A stretch of DNA of 20,754 nucleotides from Sphingomonadaceae bacterium. Its GTDB lineage: Bacteria > Pseudomonadota > Alphaproteobacteria > Sphingomonadales > Sphingomonadaceae. The notes under the pieces are model-generated. The model saw only the letters and a program-made list of their open reading frames with translations. It had not been told where the DNA came from and searched no databases. The stretch lies in assembly GCA_019245455.1 (NCBI GenBank), contig JAFARM010000143.1, forward strand, positions 1-20,754. The letters run 5' to 3'. The position numbers and the translations under genes were made by a program. Positions 7,979-14,216 of the stretch are shown one piece after another. The stretch's first letter is position 1; every line of letters starts with the position of its first letter.

Positions 7979-7993
7979 GGCGACGGCGCGCCG

Positions 7994-8011
7994 CTGTCAC
8001 ACGGCGGTCAC
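7994..8011 (-). promoter_or_regulatory. GTGAC-N6-GTGAC direct repeat, Pho-box-like (complement)
   Basis: On the minus strand it reads GTGACCG-CCGT-GTGACAG, 15 bp upstream of the palindrome and between the receptor gene and the HD-domain gene stop at 8020. The plus strand reads CTGTCAC-ACGG-CGGTCAC, close to the Pho-box layout of 7-bp repeats separated by 4 bp. The same arrangement recurs at 9449-9466. The orientation is opposite to that usual for PhoB activation of the receptor, so the identity of the binding protein is open. Confidence 0.4.
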
Positions 8012-8019
8012 GGTCGTTG

Positions 8020-8547
8020 TTAACGAAGCGTAAGCGCCTGCAGCATCGGCAGAAAGTCGGCGAAGGCGGCTGCCGGGGGGCCGTCGGCCTTCCCCGCGTC
8101 GTCGTAGCGGCGCAGGCGGATCGCCGCCGCCGCGTCGGGCAGGCGGGCGAAGGCAGCGGCGGCGGTGGCGTCGAACGCCCCGCCCTGCCGCACCAGCGAC
8201 CGCTGCGACTCGGCACTGAGCGCGGCCGCGTACGCCAGATCGACCGCGCATAGCCAGCGCTTGGCCGCGACGTGGAGCGCGACCGGCCGCCACACCGACG
8301 CGCCGAAGCACCGTGCCAGCGCCCGCGCGCCGACCGCCTCGTGCGCGCCCCCGCCGTCGCTGCCGCCGTGGCCGGCGATCAGGTGGCCGAGGTCGTGGAG
8401 CAGCGCCGCGGCGATCATCGCCGGCGGCTCGCCGGCGTCGCGCGCCAGCGTCGCGCACTGGACGGCGTGCTCGGCCTGGCTGACGCCTTCGCCATAGGTC
8501 TCGTGCCCGCGCGCGGCGAACAGCGCGGCGATGCCGGCGAGCGTCAC
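8020..8547 (-). CDS. HD-domain phosphonate-degradation protein, PhnZ-like oxygenase
   Basis: A 175-residue protein of the HD subgroup found in phosphonate operons, which includes PhnZ, a mixed-valent di-iron oxygenase that cleaves (R)-2-amino-1-hydroxyethylphosphonate to glycine and phosphate. Candidate ligands are all present: H27 (SQAEH), H51-D52 (ALLHDLGH), H69 (AHEAVGA), H92 (ALHVAAKRW) and D149 (RRYDDAGK). H55, K96 and E20 also fit, and as I recall the PhnZ spacing is very similar. The start is GTG 8545-8547, overlapping the LysR stop as GTGA, which implies translational coupling; a longer frame to 8700 lies wholly inside lysR and is rejected. Alternatives are an ordinary HD phosphohydrolase or an oxygenase for another substituted phosphonate. 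PhnY, which makes the hydroxylated substrate, is not in the window. Confidence 0.82.
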   Translation of the reverse strand: MTLAGIAALFAARGHETYGEGVSQAEHAVQCATLARDAGEPPAMIAAALLHDLGHLIAGHGGSDGGGAHEAVGARALARCFGASVWRPVALHVAAKRWLCAVDLAYAAALSAESQRSLVRQGGAFDATAAAAFARLPDAAAAIRLRRYDDAGKADGPPAAAFADFLPMLQALTLR

Positions 8548-9434
8548 GCCGCCCCGCGGACCTCGGCGACGACCCCCTTCAACGCTCGCATCATCGCGCT
8601 CCGCCGCCGTTCGTGCTGGCACAGCAGGAACCCGTGGAGGGCATAGGTCAAGGCCCCGGTGTCGAGCGGGCGATAGGCGATGCGCGGGTCGGGCGGACAT
8701 TCGGACGAATAGAAGACGCTGATGCCGACGCCGCGCGCGATCGCCTCGCGGATCGTCTCGCGGCCTTGGATCTCGAGGATCGCGCCGGGCGTGACGCGCG
8801 CGTCGGCGAGCGCGCGCTCGGTGAAGGCGCGCGTCTTCGACGTCGGCTCGCGCAGCAGCAGGACCTCGCCCGCCAGTGCGGCGACCGGCACGGCGTTGTC
8901 GGCCGCGAGCGGGTGCGCCGCCGGCAGGGCGCAGGCGAGCCGATCGCTGAACGCGGGGTCGTAGCTGAAGCCGGTGTCGCCCGGCGGGTCGCTGGCGAGC
9001 GCGGCGTCGATCTCCGCCTCGGCCAGCCAGCGCATGACCTCGGCGGCGTTGCCCATCCGCACCTGGACCGCGGTCAGCGGGTGGCGGCGGTGGAACAGGT
9101 CGACCACCTGCGCCGCATAATAAGGCGAGTCGGAGCCGAGGCGGAGCATCCCCGCCGCTTCCGTCGATTCGCCGAGCATGGCGTCGATGTCCGAGGCGGC
9201 GGCGAACAGGCGTTGGGTCAGCGCAAACAGGTCCCGCCCCGCCGCCGACAGCTGCAGCGGCGACCGCCGCCCTTCGAACAGCGACACGCCGTGACGCGCC
9301 TCGAGCGCCTTCAGCTGCTGCGACAGCGTCGGCTGCGAGACGTTGAGCCGCCGCGCCGCGCGCGACACGCCGCGCTCGACGGCGATGGCGTGGAAGGCAC
9401 GCAGATGCTGATAGCTGGCGGGCACGAGGATCAA
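8544..9434 (-). CDS. LysR-type regulator of aminophosphonate catabolism
   Basis: A 296-residue protein. The N-terminal winged helix-turn-helix (about residues 8-66) contains LRAFHAIAVERGVSRAARRL and NVSQPTLSQQLKALEARHGV; the rest is a LysR substrate-binding domain, ending at about 280. It resembles the LysR group tied to aminoethylphosphonate catabolism, and the neighbouring genes agree. The start is TTG 9432-9434; GTG 9423-9425 is an alternative, both with weak ribosome sites. It is divergent from the FAD oxidoreductase gene; the 126-bp gap between them contains the palindrome at 9467-9481 and the direct repeat at 9449-9466. Both sit just in front of this gene, so autoregulation is likely. 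The effector might be an aminophosphonate or phosphonoacetaldehyde (inference). Confidence 0.88.
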   Translation of the reverse strand: MILVPASYQHLRAFHAIAVERGVSRAARRLNVSQPTLSQQLKALEARHGVSLFEGRRSPLQLSAAGRDLFALTQRLFAAASDIDAMLGESTEAAGMLRLGSDSPYYAAQVVDLFHRRHPLTAVQVRMGNAAEVMRWLAEAEIDAALASDPPGDTGFSYDPAFSDRLACALPAAHPLAADNAVPVAALAGEVLLLREPTSKTRAFTERALADARVTPGAILEIQGRETIREAIARGVGISVFYSSECPPDPRIAYRPLDTGALTYALHGFLLCQHERRRSAMMRALKGVVAEVRGAA

Positions 9435-9448
9435 CTTAGACCGGCTGC

Positions 9449-9466
9449 GTGACGGCCCTGTGACCG
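9449..9466 (+). promoter_or_regulatory. GTGAC-N6-GTGAC direct repeat in the divergent promoter
   Basis: Reads GTGACGG-CCCT-GTGACCG, directly abutting the palindrome at 9467. The complement, CGGTCAC-AGGG-CCGTCAC, faces lysR and resembles a degenerate Pho box. It has the same layout and the same orientation relative to the downstream FAD gene as the copy at 7994-8011 has to the receptor gene. Confidence 0.42.
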
Positions 9467-9481
9467 ATAGGCGCGGCCTAT
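9467..9481. promoter_or_regulatory. Candidate LysR-type operator of the phosphonate operon
   Basis: ATAGGC-GCG-GCCTAT, identical to 7964-7978, with T9468 and A9480 in T-N11-A spacing. It lies 32 nt before the lysR start and 79 nt before the GTG of the FAD oxidoreductase, a classic position for a LysR regulator controlling itself and a divergent operon. An ATG at 9480-9482 falls partly inside the site and is therefore unlikely to be the oxidoreductase start. Confidence 0.7.
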
Positions 9482-9560
9482 GCCGGCCATTCGCGCACCT
9501 GCCCTTGCGCCGCCGCCGCCGCCCGCGTCAGGAAGGCTGCGGGGCGGATGCGGGGGCGGC

Positions 9561-10685
9561 GTGGAGGAATACGATCTGGCGGTCGTCGGCGCGGGCATCG
9601 TCGGCCTGGCGCACGCGCTCGCCGCGCGCCGGCTCGGCTGGCGGACGGTCGTCGTCGACCGCGACGCGCAGGCCAACGGCGCGTCGGTCCGCAACTTCGG
9701 CTTCGTCACCGTCACGGGGCAGGAGGCGGGAACCGTCTGGGCGCGGGCGAAGCGGTCGCGCGACGTCTGGGCCGAGGTCGCCGGGCCGGCGGGGATCGCG
9801 ATCCACCAGACCGGCCTGACGCTCGTCGCGCGGCGGGCGGAGGCGGCCGACGTGCTGCACGCCTTCCTCGCCACCGACATGGGGGCCGAGTGCCGCTGGC
9901 TCGACCGCGCTGCCGCCGCCGCGCACCTGTCGCCGCTCGCCCCCGCCGCGCTCGAAGGCGCGCTGGTCAGCCCGCACGAGCTGCGCGTCGAATCGCGCGA
10001 CGCGGTGCCGGCCCTCGCCCGCTGGCTGGCGGCGCAGGGCGTTGCCTTCCGCTACAACACCGCCGTCCGCGGCGTCGAGCCGGGGCGGCTGGACACCACG
10101 GACGGGCCGGTCCGCGCGCGGCACATCGTCATCGCCCCCGGCGACGATCTGGCGACGCTGTATCCCGAAGCGATGACCGGCGTCACGCGGTGCAAGCTGC
10201 AGATGCTGCGCCTTGCCGACCCCGGCTGCCGCCTGCCGGCGACGCTGATGACCGACCTCAGCCTCGTCCGCTATCTCGGTTACGCCGCGCTGCCGCAGGC
10301 GGCGGCACTGCGCGCGCGGCTCGAGGCCGAACAGCCGGCCCATCTCGCCCACGGCATCCACCTGATCGTCGCGCAGGGGGCGGACGGCAGCCTGATCGTC
10401 GGCGACAGTCACCACTACGCCGCCACGCCGGACCCGTTCGCGTCCGCCGCCGTCGAGGCGCTGATCCTGGACGAGTTCGCGCACCTTTTCGGCCGCGTGC
10501 CGCCGGTCGTCGAGCGGTGGACGGGGACCTATGCGTCGGCCGCCGGGCACAGCCGGGTCATGGCCCCGGCCGACGGCGTGCGGCTGGTCGTCGTCACCAG
10601 CGGCACGGGGGCGTCGACCGCCTTCGCACTCGCCGAGGAGGTGGTCGGCGACCTGGCGGGGGTGACAATCGGGGAGGCGGCATGA
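9561..10685 (+). CDS. FAD-dependent aminophosphonate oxidoreductase (phosphonate-operon DAO family)
   Basis: A 374-residue flavoprotein. The dinucleotide-binding GAGIVG lies at 10-15 with the ribose-binding acid at D33, followed by ASVRNFGFVTVTGQ (41-54), a signature of the DAO-family enzymes found next to phosphonatases. The C-terminal FAD segment WTGTYASAAGHSRVMAP precedes VVTSGTGASTAFALAEEV. Enzymes of this type oxidise N-methyl-aminoethylphosphonate, and some also 2-aminoethylphosphonate, to phosphonoacetaldehyde, so they can stand in for PhnW. PhnX follows with an ATGA overlap, fitting that product. I chose GTG 9561-9563 because GGGGGCGGC precedes it and family homology starts there; the in-frame ATG at 9480 would add a low-complexity proline-rich tail and overlap the operator. 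Exact substrate is unknown; glycine-oxidase-like activity is the alternative. Confidence 0.87.
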   Translation: MEEYDLAVVGAGIVGLAHALAARRLGWRTVVVDRDAQANGASVRNFGFVTVTGQEAGTVWARAKRSRDVWAEVAGPAGIAIHQTGLTLVARRAEAADVLHAFLATDMGAECRWLDRAAAAAHLSPLAPAALEGALVSPHELRVESRDAVPALARWLAAQGVAFRYNTAVRGVEPGRLDTTDGPVRARHIVIAPGDDLATLYPEAMTGVTRCKLQMLRLADPGCRLPATLMTDLSLVRYLGYAALPQAAALRARLEAEQPAHLAHGIHLIVAQGADGSLIVGDSHHYAATPDPFASAAVEALILDEFAHLFGRVPPVVERWTGTYASAAGHSRVMAPADGVRLVVVTSGTGASTAFALAEEVVGDLAGVTIGEAA

Positions 10686-11482
10686 TCCGGGCGGTGGTGT
10701 TCGACTGGGCGGGAACGATGATCGACTTCGGCAGCCGCGCGCCGGTGGTGGCGCTGCTGCGGCTGTTCAAGGCCAACGGCTTGCCGATCACCGAGGCAGA
10801 GGCGCGGGCCGACATGGGCCGGGCCAAGCGCGATCATATCGCCGCCCTGCTCGCCGCCCCGCGCATCGCCGCGGCGTGGCAAGCGGCGCACGGGTCCGCC
10901 CCGACGGCGGCCGACGGCGACCGGCTGCACGACGCCATCCTGCCCGAGATGCAGGCGGCGGCGCGGGACTGCGCGACGCTGATCCCGGGTGCCGCCGACC
11001 TCGTCCGCCGGCTGCGCGCACAGGGCGTCGGCATCGGCTCGTCGACCGGCTATACGCGGGCGATGATGGCCGACATCCTGCCCGCGGCCGCGGCGCAGGG
11101 CTACGCTCCCGACGTCGTCGTCTGCGCCGGCGACACGCGCGAGGGGCGGCCGTCGCCGCTGATGCTGTGGCGGAACCTGGTCGAGCTCGGCGCGTGGCCG
11201 GCGTCGGCGTGCGTCAAGGTCGACGACGCCGCCGTCGGCATCGCCGAAGGGCGCGGCGGGGGCACGTGGACGGTCGGCGTGACGGCGTCGGGCAACGGCG
11301 TCGGCCTGGCCGAGGACGCGCTCGCCGCCCTGCCCCCGGCCGAGCGCAGCGCGCGCATCGCCGCCGCCGGCGCGCCGCTGCTCGAGGCCGGCGCGCACTA
11401 TCTGGTCGAGACGGTCGCCGCGCTCGATCCGGTGCTCGCCGAAATCGCCGCGCGCATCGCCGCCGGCGACCGGCCGGGGTGA
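10682..11482 (+). CDS. phnX: Phosphonoacetaldehyde hydrolase (phosphonatase)
   Basis: A 266-residue HAD-superfamily enzyme that hydrolyses phosphonoacetaldehyde to acetaldehyde and phosphate. The nucleophile is D8 in VVFDWAGTMID. The cap-domain Schiff-base lysine is K49 in DMGRAKRDHI, with M45 and H52 also conserved as in the Bacillus enzyme. SSTGYTRAMM is the second HAD motif and VKVDDAAVGIAEG the acidic metal-binding segment, in the DD form that I recall from Pseudomonas PhnX. Length is normal. ATG 10682-10684 overlaps the FAD oxidoreductase stop (ATGA) and its own TGA overlaps the GTG of the next gene (GTGA), so the three are surely one operon. It receives the aldehyde made by its neighbour. 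Confidence 0.96.
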   Translation: MIRAVVFDWAGTMIDFGSRAPVVALLRLFKANGLPITEAEARADMGRAKRDHIAALLAAPRIAAAWQAAHGSAPTAADGDRLHDAILPEMQAAARDCATLIPGAADLVRRLRAQGVGIGSSTGYTRAMMADILPAAAAQGYAPDVVVCAGDTREGRPSPLMLWRNLVELGAWPASACVKVDDAAVGIAEGRGGGTWTVGVTASGNGVGLAEDALAALPPAERSARIAAAGAPLLEAGAHYLVETVAALDPVLAEIAARIAAGDRPG

Positions 11483-12759
11483 CGGACAGCCGCGTCACGG
11501 CGTGGCTGCGCCGCGCGCCGCCGGCGGCGTTCGCGCTGTACGGCGGTACGGCGGCGTTCGCGACCTATTTCGCCATGTACGCCTACCGGAAGCCGTTCGC
11601 GGCGGCGGCGTACGACCATGTCGCCGGCTGGCCGTTCGCGCTGCCGTTCAAGGTCGCGCTGGTCATCGCCCAGGTCGCCGGCTACGCGCTGGCCAAGGCG
11701 ATCGGCATCAAGGTCGTGTCGGAACTGGCCCCGTCGCGGCGGGCGGGGGCGATCGTCCTGCTGATCGCGCTGAGCGAGGTCGCGCTCGTCGTCTTTGCGC
11801 TCGCGCCAGCCGGCGTTGGCGTCGCCGCGCTGTTCGCCAATGGCCTGGCGCTCGGCATGATCTGGGGGCTGGTGTTCGGCTTCCTCGAGGGGCGGCGGCT
11901 GACCGAGGTGCTCGGCGCGATCCTGTGCGCGAGCTTCATCGTCAGCTCGGGCGCGGTCAAGGCGGCCGGCGCGGCGCTGCTCCTCGGCGGCTGGGCGGGC
12001 GAGCGGTGGATGCCGGCCGCCACCGGCGCGCTGTTCGCGCCGCTGCTCGTCGCCGCCGTCGCCGCGCTGGCGCAGCTGCCGCCGCCCGATGCCGCCGACG
12101 AGGCGGCGCGGACGGTGCGCGTGCCGATGGACGCCGCCGCCCGCGCGCGCTTCTTCCGCGCCTATGCCGGCGGCCTCGTGCCGCTAATCCTGTGTTATGT
12201 CCTGCTGTCCGCGTTCCGCGACTTCCGCGACAATTTCGCCGCCGAGATCTGGCGCGAACTCGGCTTCGCGGGCGAGGCGGCGATCTTCGCCTGGTCGGAG
12301 CTGCCGGTCGCGGCGATCGTGCTGGCGGCGATGGCGACATTGGTCCGGGTGCGCGACAACGCCCGCGCGCTGTTCTGGAACCTGGCCATGGTCGCGGCCG
12401 GGCTGGTCGTCATGGCGGCGGCGACGTCGGCGTTCCATGCCGGCGCGATGGGGCCTTTGGCGTGGATGGTGACGGTGGGGGCCGGGCTGTACCTCGCCTA
12501 TGTCCCGTTCAATGCCTTGCTGTTCGACCGGCTGATCGCCGCCAGCGGCGCGGCGGGGACGGCGGGGTTCCTGATCTACGTCGCCGACACCGCGGGCTAT
12601 GGCGGCAGCGTCGCCCTGCTGCTGCTGCGCAGCTTCGCGCATCTCGACCTGCGCTTCGCCGCGCTGCTTGGGCGTGTCGCCTATCTGACCGCGGCGGTCG
12701 GGCTGGCCGCGGTCGCGGTCGCCGCGGTGGCGCTGCGCCGCCGCCTGCGGGCGCGATAA
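11479..12759 (+). CDS. DUF5690-type MFS membrane protein, candidate phosphonate carrier
   Basis: A 426-residue protein, strongly hydrophobic, with about 12 spans. It matches the uncharacterised DUF5690 family as I remember it (YGGTAAFATYFAMYAYRKPF at 21-40; LRDFRDN-like segment at 246-252). The layout recalls organophosphate:phosphate antiporters: MYAYRKPF aligns by eye with YYLVRKNF of GlpT, placing R37 at the phosphate-binding R45, and R247 in YVLLSAFRDF with GlpT R269. NGLALGMIWG (121-130) also resembles the GlpT GWFQGMGW segment. GTG 11479-11481 overlaps the phnX stop, so translation is coupled to the catabolic genes. Uptake of an aminophosphonate in exchange for phosphate is my inference; the family has no function known to me. 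Confidence 0.85.
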   Translation: MTDSRVTAWLRRAPPAAFALYGGTAAFATYFAMYAYRKPFAAAAYDHVAGWPFALPFKVALVIAQVAGYALAKAIGIKVVSELAPSRRAGAIVLLIALSEVALVVFALAPAGVGVAALFANGLALGMIWGLVFGFLEGRRLTEVLGAILCASFIVSSGAVKAAGAALLLGGWAGERWMPAATGALFAPLLVAAVAALAQLPPPDAADEAARTVRVPMDAAARARFFRAYAGGLVPLILCYVLLSAFRDFRDNFAAEIWRELGFAGEAAIFAWSELPVAAIVLAAMATLVRVRDNARALFWNLAMVAAGLVVMAAATSAFHAGAMGPLAWMVTVGAGLYLAYVPFNALLFDRLIAASGAAGTAGFLIYVADTAGYGGSVALLLLRSFAHLDLRFAALLGRVAYLTAAVGLAAVAVAAVALRRRLRAR

Positions 12760-12820
12760 GGCCGGTTGCCGTCGACGGGCGGAGCGACGATCATCGCGCC
12801 GCAGGAAACCGGGAGGGCGC

Positions 12821-14116
12821 GTGACCGTCGAGACCAGGCCGCGGCTGTCCGCGGCGCGCATCGTGTCGATGAATATCGGCTTCCTGGGGCTGCAGTTCAG
12901 CTTCGGCCTGCAGCAGAGCAATATCGGGCCGATCTACCGCTACCTTGGGGCCGACGAGGCGACGCTGCCGCTGCTGTGGCTCGCCGGCCCGATCACCGGC
13001 CTTCTCGTCCAGCCGCTGATCGGCGCGCTGAGCGACCGCACGGTGTCGCGGCTGGGGCGGCGGACGCCGTATTTCCTGATCGGAGCGATCCTGTGCAGCG
13101 CCAGCCTGTTCGCCATGCCGTACAGCCGCGCGCTGTGGGTGGCGGCGTCGCTGCTGTGGATCCTCGATGCCGCCAACAACATCACGCAGGAACCCTATCG
13201 CGCCTATGTCAGCGACCGGCTGGTGCCGGCGCAGCGGCCGTTCGGCTTCCTGACGCAGGCGGCCTTCACCGGCCTGGCGCAGACGCTGTCGTACCTCGCC
13301 CCGTCGCTGCTCGTCTGGGCGGGGATGAACGCCGACGCGGTCGATGCCAACGGCATCCCGCAGGTGACGCGCATCGCCTTCCTAGCGGGATCGGCGATTT
13401 CGCTGACGACGATCCTGTGGTCGGTCGCGACGGTCCCCGAGCTGCCGCCGACGCCGGCCGAGCGCGCGGCGATGGCGGCCGAGCCGCTGTCGGCGCGCCA
13501 GGCGTGGCGCGACTTCGCCGCCGCCGTCGCCGCCATGCCGTCGCCGATGCGGCGGCTGGCGCTCGCCATGCTGTGCCAGTGGTATGCGATGTTCGCGTAC
13601 TGGCAGTTCATCGCGCTCGCCGTCGCACGGTCGCTGTTCCACACCGCCGACCCGGCGACGCCGGCGTTCCGCGGCGCGGTGCTCGTTGCCGGGCAGATCG
13701 GCGGCGTCTACAACGCCGTCGCCTTCGTCGCCGCCTTCATGATGGTGCCGCTGGCGCGGCGCTTCGGCGCCAAGGCGTGCCACGCCGCGTGCCTGGTCGC
13801 CGCCGGCGCGGCGATGCTCGCCATTCCCGCCTGCCGCAGCGAGGCGACCCTCCTGCTGCCGATGGTCGGCGTCGGGCTCGGCTGGGCTAGCCTGATGGGC
13901 AACCCGTACATCATGCTCGCCGACGCCATCCCGCCGGCGCGGACGGGCATCTACATGGGCATCTTCAATATGTTCATCGTCGTGCCGATGCTGATCGAAA
14001 GCCTGACGATGCCGCTTCTCTACCCGTTGCTCGGCAGCGATCCGCGCGCCGTCGTCGCGCTCGCCGGCGGTCTCATGCTGGCCGCGGCGGCGGCGACGCT
14101 CCGGGTGCGGGGCTGA
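12821..14116 (+). CDS. SLC45 / sucrose-maltose type MFS transporter
   Basis: A 431-residue inner-membrane carrier with about 12 spans. Family marks are MNIGFLGLQFSFGLQQSNIG (17-36), LWLAGPITGLLVQPLIG (52-68), the loop motif SDRTVSRLGRRTPY (71-84), and AANNITQEPYRAYVSD in the fourth-span region. These match bacterial SLC45-like proton symporters for disaccharides and related glycosides. It begins at GTG 12821-12823 after GGGAGGGCGC, 61 bp after the DUF5690 gene, so it may be the last gene of the operon or have its own promoter; no copy of the palindrome lies before it. Substrate is unknown. In this setting it could import the compound delivered by the TonB receptor, such as a sugar-linked phosphonate. 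Confidence 0.85.
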   Translation: MTVETRPRLSAARIVSMNIGFLGLQFSFGLQQSNIGPIYRYLGADEATLPLLWLAGPITGLLVQPLIGALSDRTVSRLGRRTPYFLIGAILCSASLFAMPYSRALWVAASLLWILDAANNITQEPYRAYVSDRLVPAQRPFGFLTQAAFTGLAQTLSYLAPSLLVWAGMNADAVDANGIPQVTRIAFLAGSAISLTTILWSVATVPELPPTPAERAAMAAEPLSARQAWRDFAAAVAAMPSPMRRLALAMLCQWYAMFAYWQFIALAVARSLFHTADPATPAFRGAVLVAGQIGGVYNAVAFVAAFMMVPLARRFGAKACHAACLVAAGAAMLAIPACRSEATLLLPMVGVGLGWASLMGNPYIMLADAIPPARTGIYMGIFNMFIVVPMLIESLTMPLLYPLLGSDPRAVVALAGGLMLAAAAATLRVRG

Positions 14117-14216
14117 ACGGCGAGGCACCCCAAGCGGTGACGACGTGGGGCACGCCGGCGATGACAGCCTGACCCGTCGATCCCGCGTTATCGCTGTCCA
14201 GCGCGCCTGACGCTTC

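Noticed and set aside
8020..8700. A 226-residue version of the HD protein starting inside lysR
   Set aside because: The extra N-terminus is a shadow of the LysR C-terminus; GTG 8547 overlapping the lysR stop gives the normal family length.
9480..9560. Upstream ATG for the FAD oxidoreductase
   Set aside because: The ATG overlaps the palindromic operator and would add a proline/glycine-rich tail; family homology begins at GTG 9561.
9548..11482. Long plus-strand frame that ends in the phnX protein
   Set aside because: Only its last part (from ATG 10682) is PhnX; the front is an out-of-frame shadow of the FAD oxidoreductase. It is not a fusion.
14117..14216. Possible bidirectional terminator between convergent genes
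   Set aside because: Only a weak 5-bp CCCCA/TGGGG inverted repeat with a 13-nt loop and no T-run.
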